Shown piece by piece: positions 54,471-64,000 of a DNA stretch of 64,000 nucleotides. How positions within the stretch are numbered: position 1 is the first letter of the stretch; every line of letters starts with the position of its first letter. Source of the DNA: Billgrantia saliphila (GTDB lineage Bacteria; Pseudomonadota; Gammaproteobacteria; Pseudomonadales; Halomonadaceae); assembly GCF_002930105.1 (NCBI RefSeq), contig NZ_PJRN01000001.1, positions 393,271 through 457,270 on the forward strand, in the 5' to 3' direction. The notes under the pieces are model-generated. The model was not told the origin of the DNA and searched no databases. It saw only the letters and a list, made by a program, of their open reading frames with translations. A program made the translations under genes and the position numbers.

Positions 54471-55414
54471 GTGCGGCTGGCGACAAGCGCCCGATCGTCA
54501 TTCGGCGCAAGAAAGTCATCCATGCCCACCACGGCGGCAGCTGGAAGATAGCGCTGGCGGACTTCATGACGGCGTTGATGGCCCTGTTTCTGGTGATGTG
54601 GATACTTTCGATATCCAGCCCGGAGGAGCGGGAGGGCGTGGCCGAATACTTCAGCACGCCGTTGACCAATGCCGTCACCGGCGGGGATCGCTCAGGTAGC
54701 ACTAAGGTAATCCCGGGCGGTGGCCCCGACCCGACACACGTCGAGGGTGAGCGGGCACGAATCGACACGCTGAGTCAGACGCGGCCGAGTGAGCAGCAGC
54801 GCCGCTTTTTCATGGATCTGCAGCGGCGCATCGAGACGGTGATCGAGGCCGATCCCGAGCTGCGTGAACTGCGCCAGCAGATGCGCTTCGATCTGACCCC
54901 GGAAGGCCTGCGCATCCAGCTGCTGGATACGGAGCAACGCCCCATGTTCGATATCGGCAGCAATCGGGTCGAGCCGTATATGCGCAACTTGTTGCGAACC
55001 ATCGCGCCGCTGCTCAACGATCTGCCCAACGACCTGAGCATCAGCGGGCATACCGATAGTCGGCCCTACGCCGGCGGGTATCGGGGGTATAGCAACTGGG
55101 AGCTTTCCAACGATCGAGCGAATGCTTCCCGGCGCGAGCTGGTTGCCGGTGGGCTCGATTCCAACAAGCTGCTGCGCGTTTCGGGCTTCGCCGATCGCGT
55201 ACTGCTGCCGGATACCGACCCGAACGACGCGGACAACCGCCGTATCGAATTGCTGGTGCTGCTGCCCGAGGTGGCCGACTACATCCGACGGCCCAGCATT
55301 CTCAACGGTCCCGGCGTGCCGAGTCCGCTGAGTACAAGGTTGGAAAGTGACGTCGACCTGGCACCGGTCGAACAATTTACAGAAGGCCTGCGCCGTACGC
55401 TCGCACCCGAGTGA
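54467..55414 (+). CDS. motB: Flagellar motor stator protein MotB
   Basis: MotB anchors the stator to peptidoglycan. The 315 residues have the N-terminal helix SWKIALADFMTALMALFLVM containing the proton-carrying Asp, a plug and linker, and the OmpA-type domain (SISGHTDSRPYAGG; NRRIELLVLL). It is the true stator partner of motA here, unlike the orphan at 25728. It lies 40 bases before cheA. Confidence 0.97.
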   Translation: MSAAGDKRPIVIRRKKVIHAHHGGSWKIALADFMTALMALFLVMWILSISSPEEREGVAEYFSTPLTNAVTGGDRSGSTKVIPGGGPDPTHVEGERARIDTLSQTRPSEQQRRFFMDLQRRIETVIEADPELRELRQQMRFDLTPEGLRIQLLDTEQRPMFDIGSNRVEPYMRNLLRTIAPLLNDLPNDLSISGHTDSRPYAGGYRGYSNWELSNDRANASRRELVAGGLDSNKLLRVSGFADRVLLPDTDPNDADNRRIELLVLLPEVADYIRRPSILNGPGVPSPLSTRLESDVDLAPVEQFTEGLRRTLAPE

Positions 55415-55454
55415 GGCGCGTGGAAACCAAATCTGACACCAGGTGGTAATGCGC

Positions 55455-57596
55455 ATGGATATCACTGATTTCTATGACACTTTCTTCGAGGAAGCCGAAG
55501 AGCTGCTGGCCGATATGGAGCGCCACCTCCTGGAGCTGGACGTGGACGAGCCGGATACCGAACAGCTCAATGCCATTTTTCGTGCAGCGCACTCGATCAA
55601 GGGCGGCGCGGGGACCTTTGGCTTCGACATCCTGCAGAAAACCACGCACCTGTTCGAGAACCTGCTCGACCATACCCGCAAGGGTGAACTCACCCTGCGC
55701 CGGGATATCGTCGATACCTTTCTGGAAACCAAGGATATGCTCAGTGATCAGCTAGACGCCTATCGCAACGGCGACGAGCCCGATCAGGAGGCCTTTGAGC
55801 GCATTTGCCGGACGCTGCAGCAGATAGCGCTGGAAGAGATCGGCCAGGATCTCGACGGCGGTGCGGCCGCTCCTCCCAAACCGGCTGCAGCGCCTAAGGA
55901 GCCTGAGCCGGAATCCCGGGAAGCGGATGGCGAAGCGGGCGAGGGTGACCAACTGGTCGTTGCGCTGCTCAACGTGGGTGAGAAGGATCGTCAACTGCTC
56001 GTCGAGGAACTGGCCCAGCTCGGCGATGTCGTCGCCCAGGGCGGCGACGAGTCGCGCTATGAGGTGACCTTGGCCTCCTCGGTGAGCGGTGACGATATCG
56101 AGGCGGTCATGTGCTTCATCATCGATGCCGACCAGATTCAGATTCGCTCGGTAGGAAATGACCAGGCGGCACAGACCGAGGAGTTGGCGGAAGCCGTGAA
56201 ATCCGCGGACGCGCCGCAGCCGAAGCCCGCCGACGAACCGGCCAAGACTGCCGCTGGAAAGGCCGCCGTCGATCAGAAAGCCGCTTCCGCATCTGCAGCC
56301 GCCAAGCCCAAGACCAAGCCGAAGGCCAAAAGCGGAGGCGAGTCGACTTCGATCCGCGTCTCGGTCGACAAGGTCGACCAGATCATCAATCTGGTGGGCG
56401 AGCTGATCATCACTCAGTCGATGCTGGACCAGACCGTCAGCGAGATGGACGTTGGTTCCGATGGGGCGCTGCTCAATGGCATGAGCCTGCTGCAGCGCAA
56501 CGCACGGGATCTTCAGGAAGCGGTGATGTCGATCCGCATGATTCCGATGGATTTCGTCTTCAGCCGCTTCCCGCGTGTCGTTCGCGAAACCGCCGGCAAG
56601 CTGGGCAAGGAGATCGAGCTGGTCACCGAGGGCGAGTCGACGGAACTCGACAAGAGCCTCACCGAGCGCATCATCGACCCACTGACGCACCTGGTGCGCA
56701 ACAGTCTCGACCACGGCATCGAGCCGCCCGACGTCCGCGAGGCGGCCGGCAAGCCGCGCACCGGCAAGTTGATTCTGTCGGCCAAGCATCAGGGAGGCAA
56801 TATCATCATCGAGGTGATCGATGATGGTGCCGGCCTCAACCGTGACAGACTGCTGAGCAAGGCTCGCGAGAATGGCCTGCCCGTATCCGACGCCATGAGT
56901 GACGACGAGGTATGGCAGCTCATCTTTGCGCCGGGCTTCTCCACCGCCAAGGAAGTGACCGACGTATCCGGTCGGGGCGTCGGCATGGACGTGGTCAAGC
57001 GCAACATTCAGGGCATGGGGGGGCATGTGCAGATCATGTCCCGTCCGGGCGAAGGGACCACCATTCGCATCGTCCTGCCGCTGACCCTGGCCATCCTCGA
57101 CGGCATGTCGATCAAGGTCGGTAGCGAGATGTTCATCCTGCCGCTGTCGGCAGTGCTCGAATCGTTGCAGCCGGCCAAGGCAGATCTCTACGCCATGGCC
57201 GGTGACGACGTCGTGCTCAAGGTGCGCGACGAGTACCTCCCGGTCGTGGCGGTTCACGATGCTCTCGACGTGCCCGATGCCAAGACCGAACTCACCGAGA
57301 CCATCGCCGTGATCGTGCAAGGCGAGGGTCGTCGCTATGCGCTGCTGGTCGACGATCTTGTCGGGCAGCAGCAGGTAGTGGTCAAGAACCTCGAGACCAA
57401 CTACCGCAAGGTGCCGGGGGTTTCCGCCGCCACCATTCTGGGGGATGGCAGTGTGGCGCTGATCCTCGACATTACCGGTCTGCACCGTCTCAGCCGCGCC
57501 AAGAAGGAGAGGCGTCGGCCCGAGCGTGGCTCCCATTCTCTCGAAGTCCTATCTGACAAAGCCTTATCCGACAACGCGCTGGAGACCTCGTCATGA
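55455..57596 (+). CDS. cheA: Chemotaxis histidine kinase CheA
   Basis: CheA phosphorylates CheY and CheB under receptor control. I take the ATG at 55455 ([10 protein letters not shown]) with AGGTGG eight bases before it; in-frame GTG/ATG codons 6-12 bases earlier are also possible. The 713 residues have the HPt domain with His46 in [15 protein letters not shown], a long Ala/Lys/Pro linker (about 250-295), the dimerisation domain, an ATPase domain ([33 protein letters not shown]), and a CheW-like tail. The stop overlaps the cheW ATG. Confidence 0.97.
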   Translation: MDITDFYDTFFEEAEELLADMERHLLELDVDEPDTEQLNAIFRAAHSIKGGAGTFGFDILQKTTHLFENLLDHTRKGELTLRRDIVDTFLETKDMLSDQLDAYRNGDEPDQEAFERICRTLQQIALEEIGQDLDGGAAAPPKPAAAPKEPEPESREADGEAGEGDQLVVALLNVGEKDRQLLVEELAQLGDVVAQGGDESRYEVTLASSVSGDDIEAVMCFIIDADQIQIRSVGNDQAAQTEELAEAVKSADAPQPKPADEPAKTAAGKAAVDQKAASASAAAKPKTKPKAKSGGESTSIRVSVDKVDQIINLVGELIITQSMLDQTVSEMDVGSDGALLNGMSLLQRNARDLQEAVMSIRMIPMDFVFSRFPRVVRETAGKLGKEIELVTEGESTELDKSLTERIIDPLTHLVRNSLDHGIEPPDVREAAGKPRTGKLILSAKHQGGNIIIEVIDDGAGLNRDRLLSKARENGLPVSDAMSDDEVWQLIFAPGFSTAKEVTDVSGRGVGMDVVKRNIQGMGGHVQIMSRPGEGTTIRIVLPLTLAILDGMSIKVGSEMFILPLSAVLESLQPAKADLYAMAGDDVVLKVRDEYLPVVAVHDALDVPDAKTELTETIAVIVQGEGRRYALLVDDLVGQQQVVVKNLETNYRKVPGVSAATILGDGSVALILDITGLHRLSRAKKERRRPERGSHSLEVLSDKALSDNALETSS

Positions 57597-58087
57597 ACAC
57601 GTCGAACGATGCGGCACTGGCCGCGGCCGAAGCCCATAACCGTGAATTTCTGGTGTTCTCGCTGGGCGACGAAGAATATGCCGTCGATATCCTCAAGGTC
57701 CAGGAGATACGCGGTTACGAGAACGTCACTCGTATCGCCAACGCGCCCGACTTCATCAAGGGCGTGACCAACCTGCGCGGTGTGATCGTGCCCATCGTCG
57801 ATCTGCGCATCAAGTTCCATCTCGACAAGGTCGAGTACGGCGGCCAGACGGTAGTGATCGTGGTCAACGTCGAGGACAGGGTCGTGGGCATCGTGGTCGA
57901 CGGTGTTTCCGACGTGATGACGCTCGCACCGGATCAGATCAAGCCCGCGCCCGAGTTTGGCGTCACCTTATCCTCGGATTTCCTCAGCGGCCTGGGCAGC
58001 CTCGAGGATCGCATGCTGGTGATCGTCGATATCGACAAGCTGCTCACCAGTGACGAAATGGAACTGGTCGAACGCGTCGCGGAATAG
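57593..58087 (+). CDS. cheW: Chemotaxis coupling protein CheW
   Basis: CheW links receptors to CheA. The 164 residues match the family in length and motifs: [39 protein letters not shown] and the end [20 protein letters not shown]. The start overlaps the cheA stop by four bases, so both are made together. It is followed by a receptor gene with its own sigma-28-like site. Confidence 0.97.
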   Translation: MNTSNDAALAAAEAHNREFLVFSLGDEEYAVDILKVQEIRGYENVTRIANAPDFIKGVTNLRGVIVPIVDLRIKFHLDKVEYGGQTVVIVVNVEDRVVGIVVDGVSDVMTLAPDQIKPAPEFGVTLSSDFLSGLGSLEDRMLVIVDIDKLLTSDEMELVERVAE

Positions 58088-58098
58088 CGCAGCACGGA

Positions 58099-58125
58099 TC
58101 AAGTTTTTGACGTGAAAGCCGACAT
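58099..58125 (+). promoter_or_regulatory. Sigma-28-like promoter of the short receptor gene
   Basis: TCAAGTTT, 11 bases, GCCGACAT. Spacing is exact and the -10 differs at two bases. It starts 11 bases after the cheW stop and lies about 80 bases before the receptor GTG. Confidence 0.75.
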
Positions 58126-58204
58126 TTAGAGTAAGAGCGGCTTTCCGTCTGCGTTCCGGACGCTTCAACCAGGCTGCGCGCCTGTCGCTCTAGAGGGGGG
58201 TGGT

Positions 58205-59548
58205 GTGAAGTTTCTCGACAACTTGACGGTTCGTGCCAGCTGGTTTCTGGTGCTGCTGTTCTTCGGTGGCATGATCATCGTGCTCAGTCTTCTGGGACTG
58301 TACGCGCTGCAGCAGGGCAGTGCCGCGGTAGCTGCCATGGCGCCTCACATTGGCGAATCGGGGGCCCCCCACCAGGCCTCCTTCGCCTCAGTGGCCGATC
58401 TGGTGCGCCTGGCCATCGTCGCGGTGTTGCTGGGGTCGGTGGCGGTGATGGTCGTTGTGGTATGGGGCATTTCGGTCAACGTGTTGCAACCGCTCGCTCG
58501 CCTGGTGGGCTATTTCGAGGGACTGGCCCAGGGCGATCTCTCGCAGCCGGTGGAGAATCGCGGCAACAACGAGATCGGCCGTCTCTTCACCTCGCTGAAG
58601 CATATGCAGGAAGGTCTCTCCGAGACCGTGGGAACGGTGCGCAGCAGTAGCGAGGGCATCTACCAGGGCGCTCACGGCATCGCCGAAGGCAATGGGGAGC
58701 TGTCGTCGCGTACCGAGCAGCAGGCGGCCTCGCTTGCCGAGACGGCGTCGAGCATGGAGGAGCTGGCGTCCACCGTCGAGCAGAGCGCCGACAACGCGCG
58801 CCAGGCCAGCCAACTGGCGGCCGAGGCCTCGCGCACCGCAGCGCAGGGCGGCGAGGTGGTCGGCGAAGTGGTCTCCACCATGCACGACATCAGCGAGAGT
58901 TCACACCAGATGTCGGACATCATCGGCGTGATCGACTCCATTGCCTTTCAGACCAATATCCTGGCGCTGAACGCCTCGGTGGAGGCGGCGCGTGCCGGCG
59001 AACACGGCCGAGGCTTCGCCGTGGTGGCTCAGGAAGTGCGCAATCTGGCCGGGCGCAGCGCCTCCGCAGCCGGTGAAATTCGCGACCTGATCCAGGCATC
59101 GCTGGAGAAGGTCGACGTCGGTACCTCGCGGGTCGATCGTGCGGGGCAGACCATGCGCGAGATCGTGGCGGCGGTTCAACGGGTCAGCGACATCATGGAC
59201 GAGATCGCCTCCGCCTCGGTGGAGCAAAGTAGCGGCATCGGCCAGGTCAACCAGGCCGTCACCCAGATGGATCAGGTCACTCAGCAGAACGCCGCGCTGG
59301 TTCAGCAGGCCGCGACGGCAGCGACCCAGTTGGAAGCGGAGGCAGGACGGTTGCGTGAGGCCGTGATGCGTTTTCGTCTCGCCGGACAGCTCGATGCCTC
59401 CATGCCGGGGGAATCTCCGGCCCGCACGACTCGAGCACGGCCATCGGAAGCGCAGCGCGATCCGCTGCCTGCCGCACGCAAGGGCGAGACGAAGCCAACC
59501 TCAAGCGAGGGTCAAGCGCAGCAAGAAGAGGAGTGGGCCTCCTTCTAG
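58205..59548 (+). CDS. Methyl-accepting chemotaxis protein with a minimal periplasmic loop
   Basis: A 447-residue receptor beginning with GTG after GAGGGGGG. TM1 (about 12-34) and TM2 (about 64-88) are separated by only about 30 residues, so there is no real periplasmic ligand domain; HAMP and a full signalling hairpin follow ([20 protein letters not shown]). The tail ends EEEWASF, an xWxxF CheR/CheB tether. A role as adaptor of other signals or sensor of membrane state is possible (inference). It stands directly behind cheW. Confidence 0.93.
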   Translation: MKFLDNLTVRASWFLVLLFFGGMIIVLSLLGLYALQQGSAAVAAMAPHIGESGAPHQASFASVADLVRLAIVAVLLGSVAVMVVVVWGISVNVLQPLARLVGYFEGLAQGDLSQPVENRGNNEIGRLFTSLKHMQEGLSETVGTVRSSSEGIYQGAHGIAEGNGELSSRTEQQAASLAETASSMEELASTVEQSADNARQASQLAAEASRTAAQGGEVVGEVVSTMHDISESSHQMSDIIGVIDSIAFQTNILALNASVEAARAGEHGRGFAVVAQEVRNLAGRSASAAGEIRDLIQASLEKVDVGTSRVDRAGQTMREIVAAVQRVSDIMDEIASASVEQSSGIGQVNQAVTQMDQVTQQNAALVQQAATAATQLEAEAGRLREAVMRFRLAGQLDASMPGESPARTTRARPSEAQRDPLPAARKGETKPTSSEGQAQQEEEWASF

Positions 59549-59684
59549 GCCCGATGAGATGACGAGACGGGAGGCGAGCCAAGTGCATCGCCGAGACACC
59601 TGACGGGGAATATAGCCCTAGGCTTCATCGAAAAAGACAACTTTCGGGAAAGCCTATGTTCGCTGGGATCAAAGGACAATAACG

Positions 59685-61871
59685 ATGCAAAACAACCAGC
59701 CGGTTACGCAGCGCGAGTGCAAGCTGGATGATCAGCAACTACTGATCACCCGAACGGATCTCGAAGGGAACATCACCTATGCCAATGCGGCATTCATCGA
59801 GGTCAGCGGCTTCGGCCATGAAGAGCTGATCGGAGCGCCACACAGCATCATTCGCCATCCGGACATGCCGCAGGAGGCTTTTGCCGACCTGTGGCAGACG
59901 GTCAAGCGCGGTGATACCTGGCAAGGCGTGGTCAAGAACCGCTGCAAGAACGGCGACCACTACTGGGTCGATGCGACGGTCACTCCCATCCTCGAAGACG
60001 ACAAGTGTCTGGGCTATACCTCGGTGCGCTCGAAGGTCGAGTCGAGCGTCGTCGAGGCGACGGAACGCGCCTATGCCCGCATTCGTGAGGGGCGAGGCAG
60101 CTTGGTGGTTCGTCGGGGCAAGCTCATCCGTCGGGGACCGATGGGCTGGGTATCGCGTCTCAATGTGCATACGTTTCGCGCCAAGCTGACCATGCTGACG
60201 CTGTCGGCGCTGCTGCTGCTCTTCGCCAGCGGAGGCGTCGGCCTCTACGGTCTCAATGAGTCCGGCGAACGCCTTACGGAGCTCAACCGCGATGGCCTCC
60301 AGGATGTGATCCGCCTGCAGCAGATCGGCCAACTGGTGAGCCAAGGCCCCCAGAGTCTGGCGAGCGGAGAGCGCATGGAGCTGCTCGGTGCACGACACGA
60401 GCATGCCGATTCGCTAAGAGGTGTTGTCGAACGCCTGACGGGCCTATGGGGCGAGTATCTCGAGCGCGAGATCAACCAAACTTCGATCGCCATTGAATTC
60501 GATGAGGCACTGCAGACCTTCCTGCGGGAGGGATTGCTGGCCATGGCTGATGCGCTGGGGGGAGCAGAAGCCTTCGATGCCATGATGGCGTTGAATAACG
60601 GCACCCAGCCGCTGCTCGAGCAGGCAGAGGCGTTGACGGGACAGGTTAATCAGCTCATCGAACAGCAGCGGCTGGCCGCGTTGGGCATGGCCGAAGATGC
60701 CGCGCAGGGCCAGCAGCAAATACTGATCGGACAACTGTCGTTCATGGCGGTGGGCATAGTGCTATTGCTCATCATCAGCGCCTGGATTCTGCGCGCGATC
60801 ACCCGCCCGGTGCGCCGCGCGGCGGATTTCACCCTGCAGATTGCGTCGGGCAACCTGGCGGTTCGCTCGCCCGAGCAGACCCGCGACGAGATCGGTGCGC
60901 TGCTCAAGTCGCTGGATACCATGCGCAAGAGTCTCTACAACACGACGCGTAACATCCAGCAGGGTATCGAGGTGGTGACCCCCGCCTCGCGCTCCATCGC
61001 GCGGGGCAACGAGGATCTCTCGTCACGTACCGAGCAGCAGGCGGCCTCGCTGCAGGAAACGGCGTCGAGCATGGAGGAGATGACCACCACGGTGCAGCAG
61101 AACACCGACAATGCCCGTCAGGCCAGCAGCCTGGCGCTGGACAATGCCGGTCGCGTGCGCGACACCGGCGAGCTGATGCACGGTGTGGTCAAGACCATGG
61201 AGCGCATCACTGCCAGCTCCGAGAAGATGAAGGACATCATCAACGTCATCGACTCGATCGCCTTCCAGACCAACATCCTGGCGCTGAATGCCTCGGTGGA
61301 GGCGGCGCGCGCCGGCGAGCAGGGACGCGGTTTCGCCGTGGTCGCCGGCGAGGTGCGCAACCTGGCGGGGCGCAGCGCGGACGCGGCCAAGGAGATCCGG
61401 CAGTTGATCGACGGTTCGGCCCGCGAGATCGGCGACGGAGCGAGCCAGGTGCAGCGTGCCGAAAGCGCGATGGCGGAAGTGGTGGCGGCCTCGACGCGAG
61501 TCAACGACATCATGGGCGAGATCACCTCCGCCTCGGAAGAGCAAAGCAGTGGCATCGGTCAGATCAACCAGGCCATCGCCGAGATGGATCAGGTGACCCA
61601 GCAGAATGCCGAGCGCGTCCAGCAGAGCGCCCGGGCCGCCAGTGACCTGCAGCATCAGGCCGAGCTGCTGGCGCGGGCCATCCGTGTCTTCCGCCTGCGC
61701 AATGCCGGGCCCGAGCAAGTGCCCAGCCAAGCGGCATCTGCCGGCAGACCCGAAAAAGATCAGCAACAGCGGCGCGCGCCTGCGGCTCTGCGGCACGATC
61801 CAAAGCCGTCCAAGCAAGCCTCTTCGAAGCCGAACAAGGCGGCCTCTGAAGAAGAGTGGGAAACGTTCTGA
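59685..61871 (+). CDS. Aer-like PAS chemoreceptor with a periplasmic helical domain (first copy)
   Basis: A 728-residue receptor. The N-terminal PAS domain (about 15-120) is of the Aer energy-sensor type: [20 protein letters not shown] and [20 protein letters not shown]. Unlike E. coli Aer, two membrane helices (about 168-188 and 345-368) enclose a helical periplasmic part of about 150 residues resembling a four-helix bundle. HAMP and the signalling domain follow, and the tail ends EEEWETF, a CheR/CheB tether. Redox or oxygen sensing by PAS-bound flavin is the family expectation. No sigma-28 site is seen before it. Confidence 0.92.
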   Translation: MQNNQPVTQRECKLDDQQLLITRTDLEGNITYANAAFIEVSGFGHEELIGAPHSIIRHPDMPQEAFADLWQTVKRGDTWQGVVKNRCKNGDHYWVDATVTPILEDDKCLGYTSVRSKVESSVVEATERAYARIREGRGSLVVRRGKLIRRGPMGWVSRLNVHTFRAKLTMLTLSALLLLFASGGVGLYGLNESGERLTELNRDGLQDVIRLQQIGQLVSQGPQSLASGERMELLGARHEHADSLRGVVERLTGLWGEYLEREINQTSIAIEFDEALQTFLREGLLAMADALGGAEAFDAMMALNNGTQPLLEQAEALTGQVNQLIEQQRLAALGMAEDAAQGQQQILIGQLSFMAVGIVLLLIISAWILRAITRPVRRAADFTLQIASGNLAVRSPEQTRDEIGALLKSLDTMRKSLYNTTRNIQQGIEVVTPASRSIARGNEDLSSRTEQQAASLQETASSMEEMTTTVQQNTDNARQASSLALDNAGRVRDTGELMHGVVKTMERITASSEKMKDIINVIDSIAFQTNILALNASVEAARAGEQGRGFAVVAGEVRNLAGRSADAAKEIRQLIDGSAREIGDGASQVQRAESAMAEVVAASTRVNDIMGEITSASEEQSSGIGQINQAIAEMDQVTQQNAERVQQSARAASDLQHQAELLARAIRVFRLRNAGPEQVPSQAASAGRPEKDQQQRRAPAALRHDPKPSKQASSKPNKAASEEEWETF
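60836..61721 (+). repeat. Near-identical Aer-like signalling block, copy A
   Basis: Matches 63111-63996 at a constant offset of 2275 bases with few single differences; covers HAMP and the signalling domain, while the periplasmic parts differ strongly. Confidence 0.95.
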
Positions 61872-61959
61872 AGCGCGCTTACCGGCCCGGTTCGGAATAC
61901 AGCGGAGAATAACATTGGCCACAAGCCAGGCAACCTGAAGCGGCAGGGGATGAAGGGAC

Positions 61960-64000
61960 ATGCGAAACAATCAGCCGGTTACGCAGCGCGAATACAAGCT
62001 GGACGATCAGCAGTTGTTGATCACCCGGACGGACACCAAAGGGCGTATCACTTACGCCAACGCGGCGTTCGTCGAGGTCAGCGGCTTCAGTCATGAAGAG
62101 CTGATCGGGTCGCCGCACAACCTCATTCGTCATCCCGACATGCCCCAGGAGGCTTTCGCCGATCTGTGGCAGACGATTCAGCGCGGCAACACCTGGCAGG
62201 GGGTGGTCAAGAACCGGTGCAAGAATGGCGATCACTACTGGGTGCACGCCACGGTGACGCCGATTCTGGACGACGGCAAGTGTCTCGGTTTTACCTCGGT
62301 GCGCACGACGATCGAGGCGAGCGTTGCCGAAGCGGCGGCGCGCGCCTACGCGCAGCTTCGCGAGGGACGCTCCAGGTTCGCTCTGCGGCAGGGACAGCTG
62401 GTGCGCCGCGGTCCGCTGGGCTGGTTGTCGCGCTTGAACGTGCGTACCATCCGCTCCCGGCTGATCATGATGACGCTGGTACCCGCCCTGCTGTTGATAC
62501 TCAGCGGTGCCGTGGGACTCTACGGACTGAAGGTGTCGGGCGATCGTGTCATCTACCTCAACGACAACGGGGTTCAGGACATCGCCGACCTGCAGCGCAT
62601 CGACCAGTGGCTGAGTCAGTTGATGGTCGACCTGGAGCGTCCCGTCCGCAACCCGCGAGCGCTGCGTCTGGAACAGATCCATGAACTCGACGCCGAGGTC
62701 GAGTCCGTGATCGAGCGGATTCAAGGCGCCTGGGCGGGTTTCGCTGACAGTGACGATGCGGCCATGCCGGAAGTGGTGACGCTCGGCGCGCACCTCGACG
62801 TCGCCATCGAACAGGGCATTCGCCCCACGATGCAGGCACTGATCGAGGGCAGCGGCTTTGCCGCCTATGAGGCCTACAACGATGTGCTGCGCGGCGAGGT
62901 CGAGGCGATCAGCCAAAGCATCAATGCGCTGGTGGAGGTCAAGCTCGGCTACGCCGATCAGATCGTGGCGGATGCCAAACGCGGCCAATCCATGATGCTG
63001 ACGGGGCAGATCGTGGCCATTTCCCTCGGCATCTTGCTCCTGTTCCTGCTTGGCCTATGGATTCTTCGGGCCATCACGCGACCGGTGCGCCGCGCTGTGG
63101 ATTTCACCTTGCAGATTGCGTCGGGCAACCTGGCGGTTCGCTCGCCCGAGCAGACCCGCGACGAGATCGGCGCGCTGCTCAAGTCGCTGGATACCATGCG
63201 CAAGAGTCTCTACAACACGACGCGTAACATCCAGCAGGGTATCGAGGTAGTGACTCCCGCCTCGCGTTCCATCGCGCGGGGCAACGAGGATCTCTCGTCA
63301 CGTACCGAGCAGCAGGCGGCCTCGCTGCAGGAAACGGCGTCGAGCATGGAGGAGATGACCACCACGGTGCAGCAGAACACCGACAATGCCCGTCAGGCCA
63401 GCAGCCTGGCGCTGGACAATGCCGGTCGCGTGCGCGACACCGGCGAGCTGATGCACGGCGTGGTCAAGACCATGGAGCGCATCACCGCCAGCTCCGAGAA
63501 GATGAAGGACATCATCAACGTCATCGACTCGATCGCCTTCCAGACCAACATCCTGGCGCTGAATGCCTCGGTGGAGGCGGCGCGCGCCGGCGAGCAGGGG
63601 CGCGGTTTCGCCGTGGTCGCCGGCGAGGTGCGCAACCTGGCGGGGCGCAGCGCGGACGCGGCCAAGGAGATCCGGCAGTTGATCGACGGTTCGGCCCGCG
63701 AGATCGGCGACGGAGCGAGCCAGGTGCAGCGTGCCGAAAGCGCGATGGCTGAAGTGGTGGCGGCCTCGACGCGAGTCAACGACATCATGGGCGAGATCAC
63801 CTCCGCCTCGGAAGAGCAAAGCAGTGGCATCGGTCAGATCAACCAGGCCATCGCCGAGATGGATCAGGTGACCCAGCAGAATGCCGAGCGCGTCCAGCAG
63901 AGCGCCCGGGCCGCCAGTGACCTGCAGCATCAGGCCGAGCTGCTGGCGCGGGCCATCCGTGTCTTCCGCCTGCGCAATGCCGGGCCCGAGCAAGTGACGA
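61960..64000 (+). CDS. Aer-like PAS chemoreceptor (second copy), cut by the window end
   Basis: The first 680 codons of a tandem paralogue of the preceding gene; no stop before the window end. It starts [20 protein letters not shown], with the same Aer-type PAS and two membrane helices, but the periplasmic region (about 175-345) is clearly different in sequence from the first copy. HAMP and signalling parts are almost identical in DNA to copy one. The last four bases before 64000 already diverge, so the C-terminal tail may differ. Confidence 0.9.
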   Translation, partial: MRNNQPVTQREYKLDDQQLLITRTDTKGRITYANAAFVEVSGFSHEELIGSPHNLIRHPDMPQEAFADLWQTIQRGNTWQGVVKNRCKNGDHYWVHATVTPILDDGKCLGFTSVRTTIEASVAEAAARAYAQLREGRSRFALRQGQLVRRGPLGWLSRLNVRTIRSRLIMMTLVPALLLILSGAVGLYGLKVSGDRVIYLNDNGVQDIADLQRIDQWLSQLMVDLERPVRNPRALRLEQIHELDAEVESVIERIQGAWAGFADSDDAAMPEVVTLGAHLDVAIEQGIRPTMQALIEGSGFAAYEAYNDVLRGEVEAISQSINALVEVKLGYADQIVADAKRGQSMMLTGQIVAISLGILLLFLLGLWILRAITRPVRRAVDFTLQIASGNLAVRSPEQTRDEIGALLKSLDTMRKSLYNTTRNIQQGIEVVTPASRSIARGNEDLSSRTEQQAASLQETASSMEEMTTTVQQNTDNARQASSLALDNAGRVRDTGELMHGVVKTMERITASSEKMKDIINVIDSIAFQTNILALNASVEAARAGEQGRGFAVVAGEVRNLAGRSADAAKEIRQLIDGSAREIGDGASQVQRAESAMAEVVAASTRVNDIMGEITSASEEQSSGIGQINQAIAEMDQVTQQNAERVQQSARAASDLQHQAELLARAIRVFRLRNAGPEQVT
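63111..63996 (+). repeat. Near-identical Aer-like signalling block, copy B
   Basis: Partner of 60836-61721, offset 2275 bases. Identity ends at 63996, four bases before the window edge. Confidence 0.95.

Noticed and set aside
55752..57536. A 594-codon minus-strand frame
   Set aside because: Antisense to cheA with no family-like sequence.

Overview
The window is a contiguous flagellar and chemotaxis region of a GC-rich gammaproteobacterium. The gene order, the FlhDC master regulator, a DUF2835 gene, a SprA-related protein and the protein sequences look most like Halomonas or a close relative in Halomonadaceae. This assignment is inferred from family knowledge and was not tested by a search. 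No rRNA, tRNA, CRISPR array, insertion sequence or integrase was found.

Layout. Positions 1-10172 (+) carry the end of flgC and then flgD-E-F-G-H-I-J and flgK-L (rod, hook, rings, junction), closed by two strong terminator hairpins. Positions 10325-21523 (-) are one tightly overlapped operon, fliF-G-H-I-J-K-L-M-N-O-P-Q-R (MS ring, switch, export ATPase, export gate), with fliE divergent at 21816. An isolated flaG (-) follows. Positions 23146-30780 (+) hold a CBS-PAS-GGDEF-EAL protein, an orphan MotB-like protein and two tandem dCache chemoreceptors. Positions 30942-39195 hold fliD1, a frameshifted flagellin pseudogene (-), the intact flagellin, a long AT-rich TPR/O-GlcNAc-transferase-like fusion gene and a small unknown gene. 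Positions 39208-42323 hold a secreted protein, a SprA-like metalloprotease, DUF2835 and a membrane diguanylate cyclase. Positions 42393-48121 hold a very large GAF-PAS-LOV-GGDEF-EAL protein and a YcgR/PilZ-HD fusion. Positions 48272-52159 hold fliD2-S-T, a second FliK-like gene and a stand-alone FlhB C-terminal domain. Then come flhDC (52501-53414), motAB-cheAW with a chemoreceptor (53598-59548), and two tandem Aer-like PAS chemoreceptors, the last cut by the window end.

How it works together. FlhDC would switch on the structural operons. Twelve sites matching the sigma-28 (FliA) form (TMAAG-type -35, exactly 11 bases, GCCGATAA-like -10) mark the late genes: flgK, flaG, both dCache receptors, both fliD genes, fliC and its pseudogene, motA, the cheW-proximal receptor and, notably, the LOV-GGDEF-EAL gene and the YcgR-HD gene. 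The most interesting proposal is that the last two form a light-responsive c-di-GMP input and output module made together with the flagellum. The LOV core (GKNCRVLQG with its Cys, the flavin-contact Asn residues and the Gln) and both catalytic domains look intact, while the YcgR fusion carries an HD-GYP-like domain that has lost its HH pair.

fliA, flhA, the full-length flhB, flhF/G, cheR, cheB, cheY and cheZ are not in the window and presumably lie outside it.
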